16,339 nt of DNA from Ruminococcaceae bacterium UBA7030 (GCA_002494125.1 DLBD01000099.1:1-16339), one strand, 5' to 3'. Positions 6,467 through 13,727 are shown, counted from the first letter of the stretch. A program made the numbers and translations. Notes: generated from the sequence alone by a model not told the origin.

Positions 6467-7627
6467 ATGTTCAACATTAAAACACTTAACAAAATTTCAG
6501 ACGTAGGACTTTCAAAGTTTGACACTGCAAAGTACACCTATGCAAACGAAATTGATAACCCCGACGCAATTATGGTAAGAAGTGCGTCAATGCACGATAT
6601 GGAAATGCCGAAGTCTCTTCTCGCAATCGCAAGAGCAGGCGCAGGCGTTAACAACATTCCCGTTGCCGACTGCGCAAAGGACGGTATCGTTGTTTTCAAC
6701 ACGCCCGGTGCAAACGCAAATGCAGTTAAAGAGCTTGTTCTTTGCGGTCTTCTTCTTTCAAGCCGTAAGGTTACAAAGGCTATCGACTGGTGTAAAACAA
6801 TCAAGGACGAGGGCGACAATGTCGGCAAGACCGTTGAAAAGGGTAAAAGCGCTTTTGCAGGTCCCGAAATCAAGGGCAAGACGCTTGCAGTTATCGGTCT
6901 TGGCGCAATCGGCAAACTCGTTGCAGAGGCTGCAGTTGACCTTGGTATGAGCGTTATCGGTTACGACCCGTTCCTTCCGGAAGGCACCGAGCTTAAGGCA
7001 GGTATCACGCTCAACAACAATCTTGAGGAAATTTATCCTGTTGCGGATTATATTTCCGTTCACGTTCCGCTTACGCCCGAAACAAAAGGACTTATTTGTA
7101 AGGATACAATCGCAAAGATGAAGAACACCGTAAGAATTCTCAACTTTGCAAGAGGCGACCTCGCAGTTTCAGCAGATGTTATTGAGGCGCTCGAAAACGG
7201 CGAAATGGCAGCATATGTTACCGACTTTCCGTCAGCAGACGTTATCGGCGTTGACGGCGTTATCGCAATCCCCCACCTTGGCGCTTCAACACCCGAAAGT
7301 GAGGAAAACTGCGCTTCTATGGGCGCTTTACAGCTTATTGATTTCCTTGAAAACGGTAACATCAAAAACTCTGTAAATATGCCTGCAGTATCAATGGCAA
7401 GAACAGGCGCTGCAAGAATTACCGTTATTCACATCAACAAGCCTAATATGATTTCTACAATCACAAACACAATCAGCTCTGACGGAATCAACATCGCTTC
7501 CTTTGAAGATAAGAACAGAGGCGAATTTGCATATTCAATCATTGACGTTGATTCACAGCCGTCTGACAAGGTGCTTGCTGATATCGAGGCAATCGACGGT
7601 GTTATCAAGGTCAGATACATTAAATAA
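6467..7627 (+). CDS. serA: D-3-phosphoglycerate dehydrogenase
   Basis: An NAD-dependent oxidation of 3-phosphoglycerate to 3-phosphohydroxypyruvate, the first step of serine synthesis. The 386-residue protein has the split catalytic domain of D-2-hydroxyacid dehydrogenases, the NAD-binding motif GLGAIG (144-149), catalytic Arg229 (NFARGD) and His270 (PHLGAST), and a C-terminal ACT domain (about 316-386) that usually senses serine. It lacks the intervening ASB domain of the longest SerA forms. The usual catalytic glutamate segment (F-x-x-E-P) is replaced by FPSAD at 254-258 in a shortened loop. The substrate assignment rests on serC adjacency and the ACT domain. The upstream gap holds GAGGT as a modest ribosome binding site. 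The TPP promoter starts 15 bp after its stop. Confidence 0.94.
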   Translation: MFNIKTLNKISDVGLSKFDTAKYTYANEIDNPDAIMVRSASMHDMEMPKSLLAIARAGAGVNNIPVADCAKDGIVVFNTPGANANAVKELVLCGLLLSSRKVTKAIDWCKTIKDEGDNVGKTVEKGKSAFAGPEIKGKTLAVIGLGAIGKLVAEAAVDLGMSVIGYDPFLPEGTELKAGITLNNNLEEIYPVADYISVHVPLTPETKGLICKDTIAKMKNTVRILNFARGDLAVSADVIEALENGEMAAYVTDFPSADVIGVDGVIAIPHLGASTPESEENCASMGALQLIDFLENGNIKNSVNMPAVSMARTGAARITVIHINKPNMISTITNTISSDGINIASFEDKNRGEFAYSIIDVDSQPSDKVLADIEAIDGVIKVRYIK

Positions 7628-7642
7628 TTCAAATATGATATA

Positions 7643-7671
7643 TTGACAAAACTGCGATTTCGTCATATAAT
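7643..7671 (+). promoter_or_regulatory. Promoter of the thiamine-uptake operon
   Basis: -35 TTGACA (7643-7648) and -10 TATAAT (7666-7671) are perfect with a 17-bp spacer. Transcription would start near 7678, a few bases before the TPP aptamer. Confidence 0.92.
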
Positions 7672-7681
7672 CAACATAGCT

Positions 7682-7770
7682 TAATAAGTCAGGGGTGCCT
7701 TAACAGGCTGAGATTATACCCTTCTAACCTGTGCGGTAATGCGCGCGAAGGAAGACGAGTTATGATATTA
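7682..7770 (+). ncRNA. TPP (thiamine pyrophosphate) riboswitch
   Basis: Conserved THI-box elements appear in order: CAGGGGTGCC (7690-7699), GGCTGAGATTATACCC (7707-7722), AACCTG (7726-7731), GGTAATGC (7735-7742) and GCGAAGGAAGA (7744-7754). The closing stem involves GTC (7688-7690) and GAC (7754-7756) with flanking A/T pairs. A terminator follows directly, so TPP binding should stop transcription. CAGGGG (7690-7695) in the aptamer is complementary to CCCCTG (7772-7777) of the terminator, giving a plausible antiterminator when TPP is absent. Confidence 0.96.
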
Positions 7771-7771
7771 T

Positions 7772-7800
7772 CCCCTGCTTTTTGCAGGGGTTTTTCTTTT
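7772..7800 (+). terminator. TPP-riboswitch-controlled terminator
   Basis: Stem CCCCTGC/GCAGGGG (7772-7778 with 7784-7790), T5 loop, then the U-rich tract TTTTTCTTTT. It lies just downstream of the aptamer and 34 bp before the first gene. Confidence 0.93.
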
Positions 7801-7834
7801 GGCTTAATAAGTAAAAAACGAAAGGAGAACTATT

Positions 7835-8131
7835 ATGAAAGCAAGTATTGCAATTCAGGTATTGCCTCAGGTTGACAGCGAGGACGAGCTTATCCGCATT
7901 GTTGACGAGGTTATCGCCTACATCAAAAGCACCGGACTCAACTGCTACGTGGGTCCGTTTGAAACAACCATTGAGGGCGAAAGCTACGACGAGCTTATGG
8001 AGATTGCCGCAAACTGTCAGAAGGTTGCCATCAAGGCGGGCTGCGACAGCGTAAGCGCATATATCAAGGTAGTTTACACCCCCGAGGGAGAGGTACTCAC
8101 CATTGACAAAAAGGTTTCAAAGCATCACTAA
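7835..8131 (+). CDS. Thiamine-binding protein, MTH1187/YkoF type
   Basis: A small cytosolic protein (98 residues) of the thiamine-binding MTH1187/YkoF family, which has a ferredoxin-like fold and binds thiamine or its pyrimidine part. Family features seen are IAIQVLPQV at 5-13, the cyclic pattern GLNCYVGPFETTIEGE (34-49) and the C-terminal SVSAYIKVVY (72-81). AAAGGAG lies at good distance from the ATG. It is the first gene under the TPP riboswitch and overlaps the permease gene by 29 bp. It may buffer or hand over the imported ligand, or act as a sensor. The family is well supported; the exact role is inferred. Confidence 0.9.
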   Translation: MKASIAIQVLPQVDSEDELIRIVDEVIAYIKSTGLNCYVGPFETTIEGESYDELMEIAANCQKVAIKAGCDSVSAYIKVVYTPEGEVLTIDKKVSKHH

Positions 8132-8891
8132 TAAGACTGCGCCTCTCGCCGCAGTGGCTGTTGTTCTTATAATTTGGTATATCTGCAGCGAAAAAGAGGT
8201 TATTCCCGCATATATGCTTCCGTCACCGACCGATGTTGCAAGGGCATTTTTTGACAACTTTTCAACTATGCTAAAGCAGGCATATGTGACTCTGCAAGAG
8301 GCACTTTACGGTCTTCTTATCGGCATCGGCTCAGCATTTATAATCGCTGTGCTTATGGACCGCTTTGACTTTCTTTACAAAGCGGTATACCCCCTTCTTG
8401 TTATAACCCAGACAATACCCGCTATCGCCATCGCTCCGCTTCTTGTTTTGTGGATGGGCTTTGGTATGGCGCCGAAAATCACGCTTGTTGTTATAACAAC
8501 TTTCTTCCCGATTGTTATCGGGCTTCTTGACGGCTTTCGCTCGGTTGACGGCGATACAATTAATTTTATGCGTTCAATGGGCGCAAACCGAATTCAGATT
8601 TTCAGACATATAAAGCTTCCGAGCAGTGTTAAATCCTTTTTTTCGGGGCTGAAAATCTCCGCTTCCTACGCTATCGTAGGCGCAGTTGTTTCCGAATGGC
8701 TCGGCGGATTTGAGGGACTCGGTGTTTATATGACAAGGGTAAAAAAGGCTTATGCCTACGACAAAATGTTTGCCGTTATTGTTTTCATTTCGGCAATCAG
8801 CCTTGCTCTTCTCGGGCTTGTAGCACTGCTTGAAAAGCTTGCTACGCCTTGGGAAAAGCAAAAATATAATAACGAAAGGAAACGTCATTAA
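8103..8891 (+). CDS. thiX: Thiamine-precursor ABC transporter permease (ThiX-like)
   Basis: The inner-membrane subunit of an ABC importer of the SsuC/TauC/ThiX class. It has 262 residues with about six hydrophobic segments (14-28, 67-85, 95-119, 124-142, 183-200, 222-244). The EAA coupling motif is at about 156-176 (RSMGANRIQIFRHIKLP). The start is TTG at 8103, chosen because GAGGGAGAGG lies about 9 bases upstream and no ATG precedes the first membrane segment. It overlaps the previous gene by 29 bp in another frame, suggesting translational coupling. The thiY-like and thiZ-like partners follow with 1-2 bp gaps. TPP control and the NMT1-type partner point to thiamine or HMP/FAMP uptake. Confidence 0.92.
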   Translation: MTKRFQSITNKTAPLAAVAVVLIIWYICSEKEVIPAYMLPSPTDVARAFFDNFSTMLKQAYVTLQEALYGLLIGIGSAFIIAVLMDRFDFLYKAVYPLLVITQTIPAIAIAPLLVLWMGFGMAPKITLVVITTFFPIVIGLLDGFRSVDGDTINFMRSMGANRIQIFRHIKLPSSVKSFFSGLKISASYAIVGAVVSEWLGGFEGLGVYMTRVKKAYAYDKMFAVIVFISAISLALLGLVALLEKLATPWEKQKYNNERKRH

Positions 8892-8892
8892 T

Positions 8893-9900
8893 ATGAAAAA
8901 ACTTTTATCAATACTTCTTGCGGCTTCGCTTGTTTTCTGCCTTGCTGCCTGCAGCGGCGGCACGCAGAAGGAGGAGGCAAAAAAGCTTGAAAACATCACA
9001 CTCTGCCTCGACTGGACTCCGAACACAAACCACACCGGCTTTTATGTGGCTCTTGAAAAGGGCTACTATGAGGAGGCAGGACTTAACGTAACAATCGTTC
9101 AGCCGCCGGAAAACGGCGCGGTTCAGGCTTGTGCCGCAGGTCAGGCACAGTTTGCCGTTGACGCACAGGACACGCTTGCACCTGCGCTCACCTCCGATAC
9201 GCCTCTCGGCGTTACGACGGTTGCTGCGCTTATTCAGCACAACACCTCGGGCATTATCTCAAAGCAGGGCGAAGGCATGGACAGACCTTCAGGCATTACC
9301 GGAAAGACTTATCTTACCTGGGATTCACCTACCGAAAAAGCAATAATGGAAAACGTTGTAAACAGCGACGGCGGTGACTGGAGCAAGGTTACACTTGTAC
9401 CGAACACCGTAACCGAAGAGGCACAGGATGTTTTCAACAACCCCGACCATGCAATCTGGGTATTTTATGCATGGGGCGGAATCAACGCAAAGGTAAACAG
9501 TATCGACACCGATTTCTTCTATTTCAAGGACATCAATCCCGTGTTTGACTACTATACACCCGTTCTTATTGCAAACAACGACTTCCTTACCGAAAACGGC
9601 GACAGCGCAAAGAAATTCCTTGAAGCAACAAGGAAGGGATATGAATATGCTATTTCGAATCCGGAGGAAGCGGCACAGATTCTTATTGACGGCGACGATA
9701 CCGGCTCGCTTCAGGGCTCTGAGGAGCTTGTTGTTGAAAGTCAGAAATATCTTGCCGGCGAATATATCTCGGACGCGGAAAAATGGGGTTACATTGACCC
9801 TGCCCGCTGGGACGCATTTTACGCTTGGCTTTACAGCGAAGGTCTTATTGAAAAGGAGCTTCCTGCAGGAACAGGCTTTACTAACGACTATTTATCATAA
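8893..9900 (+). CDS. thiY: Pyrimidine-precursor-binding lipoprotein (ThiY / NMT1-THI5-like)
   Basis: The extracellular solute-binding lipoprotein of the thiamine-precursor importer. ATG 8893 is used rather than an upstream in-frame start, because it is preceded by GAAAGGAA, follows the permease stop by 1 bp, and gives a clean signal peptide with lipobox LAAC and lipidated Cys20. The mature protein opens with the NMT1/THI5-like signature DWTPNTNHTGFYVA (40-53), the region that contacts the pyrimidine ring in ThiY and THI5-type proteins, followed by G-Y-Y-E-E-A-G-L (57-64). It is 335 residues, a normal length. The ligand is probably formylaminopyrimidine or HMP; thiamine itself is possible and cannot be excluded. 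Confidence 0.93.
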   Translation: MKKLLSILLAASLVFCLAACSGGTQKEEAKKLENITLCLDWTPNTNHTGFYVALEKGYYEEAGLNVTIVQPPENGAVQACAAGQAQFAVDAQDTLAPALTSDTPLGVTTVAALIQHNTSGIISKQGEGMDRPSGITGKTYLTWDSPTEKAIMENVVNSDGGDWSKVTLVPNTVTEEAQDVFNNPDHAIWVFYAWGGINAKVNSIDTDFFYFKDINPVFDYYTPVLIANNDFLTENGDSAKKFLEATRKGYEYAISNPEEAAQILIDGDDTGSLQGSEELVVESQKYLAGEYISDAEKWGYIDPARWDAFYAWLYSEGLIEKELPAGTGFTNDYLS

Positions 9901-9902
9901 TT

Positions 9903-10631
9903 ATGGCATTATTAACTTGTGAAAACATACATAAATCCTTTGGTGAAAAGCACGTGCTTAAAGGCGTTTCGATTGAGCTTCATGAGGGCGAGCTCGTTTC
10001 GCTTCTCGGTATGAGCGGCGGCGGAAAGACCACGCTTTTCAACGTCCTTTCCGGAATCTACACGCCCGAAAAGGGAAGGGTTATTCTCAAGGGCGAGGAC
10101 ATTACCGGCAAGCCCGGCAAGATGAGCTATATGCTTCAGAAGGACCTGCTTCTCCCCTACAAAAAGGTTATCGACAACGTGTCGCTCCCTCTTGTTCTTC
10201 AGGGAATGAAAAAGAGCGAGGCGCGAAAAACGGCTGACAGCCATTTCAAAACCTTCGGCCTTGAGGGTACGCAGCAGCTTTATCCCTCGGCGCTTTCAGG
10301 CGGTATGAAGCAGAGAGCTGCGCTTCTTCGCACCTATCTTTCGTCAAGCGGCGTTGCGCTTCTTGACGAGCCTTTTTCGGCGCTCGACACAATAACAAAA
10401 TCGAAAATTCATGAATGGTACCTCGACGTTATGAACGAGATTAACCTTTCAACAATTTTCATCACCCACGATATTGACGAGTCGATACTTCTTTCTGACA
10501 GGATTTATATTTTAAGCGACGGATTAATAACTGCCGAAATAAAAATTGATACACCAAAGCCGAGAGCAAAGGACTTTAACCTCACAACACAGTTTCTTGA
10601 ATACAAGAAGCAAATTGTTTCTTTGCTTTAA
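9903..10631 (+). CDS. thiZ: Thiamine-precursor ABC transporter ATP-binding protein (ThiZ-like)
   Basis: The cytosolic ATPase subunit that powers the importer. It has 242 residues with Walker A GMSGGGKT (36-43), Q-loop Gln79, signature LSGGMKQR (131-138), Walker B VALLDEP (151-157, Glu156 catalytic) and H-loop His189. All ATPase motifs are intact. It starts 2 bp after the thiY stop without a close Shine-Dalgarno sequence, so translation is probably coupled. It is the last gene of the operon, followed by a strong hairpin terminator. Walker A with glycine at both variable positions (SGGGKT) is a mild variant also found in SsuB/TauB relatives. Confidence 0.95.
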   Translation: MALLTCENIHKSFGEKHVLKGVSIELHEGELVSLLGMSGGGKTTLFNVLSGIYTPEKGRVILKGEDITGKPGKMSYMLQKDLLLPYKKVIDNVSLPLVLQGMKKSEARKTADSHFKTFGLEGTQQLYPSALSGGMKQRAALLRTYLSSSGVALLDEPFSALDTITKSKIHEWYLDVMNEINLSTIFITHDIDESILLSDRIYILSDGLITAEIKIDTPKPRAKDFNLTTQFLEYKKQIVSLL

Positions 10632-10635
10632 CGGT

Positions 10636-10676
10636 AAAGGGCATATTCACGGTATATCGTGAATATGCCCTTTTTT
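10636..10676 (+). terminator. Terminator between convergent thiZ and the amino-acid ABC operon
   Basis: A long perfect stem runs 10636-10651 with 10658-10673 (AAAGGGCATATTCACG and its complement), with a 6-nt loop and a T-run at 10671-10676. It can also act on the minus strand, where the U-tract is only TTT, so it is probably bidirectional with a preference for the plus strand. Confidence 0.92.
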
Positions 10677-10714
10677 GATCTTAAACACGGAATAAGCTCC
10701 TGTTCAACCGATGG

Positions 10715-11803
10715 TTATGGTGTGATAATATATTCGATTTTGTTTTTGTCCTTGCTTACAACCTTTGCCTTTTCTTTGATAATCGCTTCTGAAATATCGT
10801 CTATGTTTCGATTAAACACATCTTTTTCTGTGCCGAAAACAGATAATTTCAACATCATAACATCATTGTCGTTTTCTGCTTCCAACTTAAACTCGGCGCT
10901 TGCGCCGTCGTATTCCTCAAGAGCGGGGAGAATATATCCCGTATATGCCTCTTCGAAAACGATTTCACACGCATTGCTCTGCTTCTTGTTCATAAATCTG
11001 CCAATGCAAAACTCCTCAAGCAGCGCCGCCATTGAAAAGAAATCACAGCCGTCTGTTTGCGTGTTCCATTCCCATACGGAAATCTTTTTGACAAACGCTC
11101 TTGTTTTTTCCTTTTCGGGATTTTCAAAAATCTTTTCGGGTGTTCCCTGCTCATAGACAATTCCTTCATCTATATACAAAACCCTCGTTGAAACGTCCTG
11201 TGCAAGCCGCATTTCGTGGGTGACGATTAGCATTGTCATTCCGTCCTCAGCAAGTCTTCTGATAACGTTTTTAACCTCACTAACCATTGTTGGGTCAAGC
11301 GCACTTGTGGGTTCGTCAAAAAGCATTATCTGCGGCTTCATTGCAAGCGCTCTTGCAATTGCCACTCTCTGCTTCTGTCCGCCTGAAAGGTCAGAGGGCA
11401 TTCTGTCAGCTCTGCTTTCAAGACCTACCTTTTTTAACTGCTTTAACGCCTGAGCCCTTGCCTCTTCTTCGCTGACGCCGAGCAAATCCATCTGCGGCAT
11501 CATTATGTTTTCAAGCACATTTTTGTGACCGAAAAGGTTGAACGACTGAAAAACCATGCCCACCTTTTTGCGAAGCCCGGTAAGGTCGGTATTCTTGCCG
11601 CACACATTTTCCCCATCAATAATAATGTCGCCGCTTGTGGGTGTTTCGAGCCTGTTTATACATCTTATAAGCGTTGATTTTCCCGTACCCGACGGACCTA
11701 TTATGCTTATTACGTCGCCCTTTTCCGCCGTAAAGCTTATGTTCTTTAGCGGAGTTGATTTTGCAAACGACTTTGAAAGTCCCTTTATTTCAAGAAAGCT
11801 CAT
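10715..11803 (-). CDS. Polar amino-acid ABC transporter ATPase (GlnQ-like) with an extra C-terminal domain
   Basis: Residues 1-242 are a standard GlnQ/HisP-type ATPase: Walker A GPSGTGKST (36-44), Q86 in VFQS, signature LSGGQKQR (139-146), Walker B LFDEP (161-165), His196, and the family-specific FENP ending near 226-229. Residues 245-362 are an extension absent from ordinary GlnQ proteins of about 240 residues. Its pattern (helix 257-270, then ACEIVFEEAYTGYI at 278-291, then alternating strands) recalls RsbW-type histidine-kinase-like ATPase domains, but the Asn of the N-box is missing, so it would be degenerate. The start codon overlaps the upstream permease stop as ATGA, with AAAGGAGGG before it. 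ATPase core certain; the extension identity is inferred. Confidence 0.93.
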   Translation of the reverse strand: MSFLEIKGLSKSFAKSTPLKNISFTAEKGDVISIIGPSGTGKSTLIRCINRLETPTSGDIIIDGENVCGKNTDLTGLRKKVGMVFQSFNLFGHKNVLENIMMPQMDLLGVSEEEARAQALKQLKKVGLESRADRMPSDLSGGQKQRVAIARALAMKPQIMLFDEPTSALDPTMVSEVKNVIRRLAEDGMTMLIVTHEMRLAQDVSTRVLYIDEGIVYEQGTPEKIFENPEKEKTRAFVKKISVWEWNTQTDGCDFFSMAALLEEFCIGRFMNKKQSNACEIVFEEAYTGYILPALEEYDGASAEFKLEAENDNDVMMLKLSVFGTEKDVFNRNIDDISEAIIKEKAKVVSKDKNKIEYIITP

Positions 11804-13305
11804 AATAACGCCCTCCTTTTTGCTCTGTCCGATATTGATTTACCTGCGTCAATAAACGCTGTTATCAGCCAAGTCAGAACAAAATAGATAATCGCAACCG
11901 TAAGAAGCGGGAAGAACGCCTCAAGCGTATGGCCCCTGATGATATCGCCGGCTCTTGTAAGGTCAACAACTGCAATATAGCCTGCTACCGAGGTTTCTTT
12001 AACGAGAAGCGCAAACTGGGTTCGCAAAAGGGGAAAATACACCTTTGCCGCCTGCGGAAGAATAACTCTTCTATACGCCTTTTTTTCGGTATATCCAAGT
12101 GCAAGCGCCGCCTCAAGCTGACCCTTGTCAACCGATTCAATTCCGCTAATTATCAGCGCATACGCCTTGGGTGCAAAAATAATTGAAAATCCGACTATTG
12201 TAACAAATACTGCGGGCGTTTTTGCAGACGCAAAAACCACATAATAAAGTATCATAAGTATTACAACAACCGGCAGCCCGGAGATAAGCCTGCAGTAAAC
12301 GGCAATAATCGCATTTATCAGCTTTATATTCCTTCTGTGAAGCGATACCATTATATAAGCCGCAACAAGTCCGATTATTCCCGACGAAACCGAGATAATC
12401 AACGTTGTTTCAAGTCCCGAAAGAATAAGCTTATATCTACCGTCTGTGAAAAGCGTGTTTTTGAATTTTTCACCTATATCCGAAAAGACGGAATAGCCCG
12501 TGCTGTCCTTTGCACGAACCACAAAAACAAACGCCGTATCATGATACGCAACAAAATTAAGGGTTTTCTGTCTTTCTTCCGTTATTATAAGCGTACCCGC
12601 GCACATATCTGCCTTGCCTGCCTCAACCGAGGCTATAAGCGCCGAGAACTCCATCGGCAGAAATTCAACCTTATAATTAAGCTGCTTCGCCAAAAGGAGT
12701 ATTAATTCAGCCTCCATTCCAAGCACCTGACCGTCTGCGCTGAGATATGCTGACGGCTGCATACTGTCACAAATGGCAACGCGCACAGTACCGGCGCTGC
12801 CGTCCCAGTCAACCCGGGGCATAATCTTTGCATCCTCATCAGCGCCCGTCCATTTGTCCCACATGTTCTCAATTACAGCCGAATCTATATTGTCAAAGGC
12901 GCCCTGCCAAAGATCAATGTCCTCATAGTTCTTTGAAAAGCCAATGCCAAATTGTGCGGCTTTAAGAGGCTCGGGGAACGCGGCAAGCTCCGCGTCCCTG
13001 TTGACAAACAAATCAAGCGTGGCGGTATTAAGAAGACCTGCGTCGGTTTTTCCGGTTTTAATCGCCATAACCATCTCAGCAGGCGAGGCGTAATACGAAA
13101 ACTCCTCAACGTCGCTTACCTTAGAGCTTATCAGCCCTTCAAACGGCGCTCCCGTAAGCATACATATCCTTTTGCCGCTCAAATCCTCAAAGCTCTTATA
13201 TTCCGGTTCTCTGTCAACCTGTGCTGCAAAAGCGCCGGAAAATGACGAAGAAGCAACACACAGCGCAAGAGCTAATGTAACAATAAATACAACTAATCTT
13301 TTCAA
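11800..13305 (-). CDS. Amino-acid ABC transporter substrate-binding/permease fusion
   Basis: A 501-residue fusion for polar amino-acid import (GlnP-like). A signal peptide spans about 1-28. Residues 36-154 resemble the second half of an SBP_bac_3 domain (SFEDLSGKRICMLTG, then MWDKWTG, its normal end). Residues 173-265 resemble the first half (VRVAICD...DGQVLGMEAELILLLAKQ...GTLIITEERQKTLNF). The order is therefore reversed compared with free binding proteins. Residues about 290-497 are a HisM/GlnP permease with the coupling motif ALALGYTEKKAYRRVILPQA. The start is TTG at 13305, chosen because the signal peptide begins there; only a weak AAAGAG precedes it. A terminator hairpin lies 30 bp upstream. 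The substrate is not determinable. Confidence 0.92.
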   Translation of the reverse strand: MKRLVVFIVTLALALCVASSSFSGAFAAQVDREPEYKSFEDLSGKRICMLTGAPFEGLISSKVSDVEEFSYYASPAEMVMAIKTGKTDAGLLNTATLDLFVNRDAELAAFPEPLKAAQFGIGFSKNYEDIDLWQGAFDNIDSAVIENMWDKWTGADEDAKIMPRVDWDGSAGTVRVAICDSMQPSAYLSADGQVLGMEAELILLLAKQLNYKVEFLPMEFSALIASVEAGKADMCAGTLIITEERQKTLNFVAYHDTAFVFVVRAKDSTGYSVFSDIGEKFKNTLFTDGRYKLILSGLETTLIISVSSGIIGLVAAYIMVSLHRRNIKLINAIIAVYCRLISGLPVVVILMILYYVVFASAKTPAVFVTIVGFSIIFAPKAYALIISGIESVDKGQLEAALALGYTEKKAYRRVILPQAAKVYFPLLRTQFALLVKETSVAGYIAVVDLTRAGDIIRGHTLEAFFPLLTVAIIYFVLTWLITAFIDAGKSISDRAKRRALL

Positions 13306-13320
13306 TATATCAACTCTTTT

Positions 13321-13354
13321 TCAAAAAAATAATAGGGAGGGCGTTTCCCCTCCC
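13321..13354 (-). terminator. Terminator hairpin between arsR and the transporter
   Basis: On the minus strand, GGGAGGG (13354-13348), a 6-nt loop, CCCTCCC (13341-13335) and then TATTATTTTTTTG. It lies after arsR and only 16-30 bp before the transporter start codon, so it either ends arsR transcription or attenuates the downstream operon. Confidence 0.85.
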
Positions 13355-13391
13355 GCTTTGTAAGCATCAGACAAGAAAAAAATAACCAGGT

Positions 13392-13694
13392 TTATTCCTC
13401 CACGTGCTCGGTTGCGCACTCGATAATCTTTTTTACATGGTCGTCTGCAAGAGAGTAAATCATACTTTTACCCTCGCGTCTGTATTTGATAAGGCGGCTT
13501 TGCTTGAGAACGCGTAACTGGTGCGACACAGCGGTCTGGCTCATTCCGACAGCTTCTGCAATGTCGTTTACACAAAGCTCTCCGCCGAAAAGAACAACAA
13601 GTATTTTAATTCTTGTTGAATCGGAAAACACCTTAAACAAATCTGCAAGGTCGTACATAATCTCTTCGTCAAAAGCTGTTACATTTTCAGCCAT
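13392..13694 (-). CDS. ArsR/SmtB-family metal-sensing repressor (CzrA-like alpha5 site)
   Basis: A 100-residue winged-helix repressor. Features are FKVFSDSTRIKIL (20-32), a GELCVNDIA segment (38-46), the recognition helix MSQTAVSHQLRVLKQS (51-66) and a wing with KYRREGKSMIY. Near the C-terminus Asp84, His86, His97 and Glu100 reproduce the D-x-H-(10)-H-x-x-(H/E) alpha5 zinc/cobalt site of CzrA/SmtB. The alpha3 site has only one cysteine (ELCV), so arsenite or cadmium sensing there is unlikely. ATG 13694 is preferred over the ATG nine bases earlier, because AAAGGA lies 8 bases before it and would abut the other. It is divergent from ribU. No metal transporter is in the window, so its targets are unknown. 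Confidence 0.93.
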   Translation of the reverse strand: MAENVTAFDEEIMYDLADLFKVFSDSTRIKILVVLFGGELCVNDIAEAVGMSQTAVSHQLRVLKQSRLIKYRREGKSMIYSLADDHVKKIIECATEHVEE

Positions 13695-13710
13695 AATGGT
13701 CATCCTTTCA

Positions 13711-13727
13711 TAAATGATTTATTAAAT
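13711..13727. repeat. Overlapping short inverted repeats in the arsR leader
   Basis: TAAAT-G-ATTTA-T-TAAAT (13711-13727) gives two overlapping 5-bp inverted repeats at the expected arsR transcription start. It is a candidate ArsR operator by position only; the base composition is low complexity. Confidence 0.3.

Noticed and set aside
8830..8892. In-frame upstream start for the ThiY-like protein.
   Set aside because: It lies inside the permease gene and would bury the lipoprotein signal peptide. ATG 8893 gives a clean lipobox and a ribosome binding site.
8574..9035. 153-codon open frame on the minus strand.
   Set aside because: It runs antisense across the end of the permease gene and the start of the binding-protein gene, has no ribosome binding site and shows no family motif.
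10659..11156. 165-codon open frame on the plus strand opposite the ATPase gene.
   Set aside because: Shadow of the C-terminal part of the minus-strand ATPase; composition is Ser/Phe-rich, typical of antisense frames.
13695..13703. Upstream ATG of ArsR (three extra residues).
   Set aside because: The Shine-Dalgarno AAAGGA overlaps this ATG, leaving no spacing; the second ATG has 8-base spacing.
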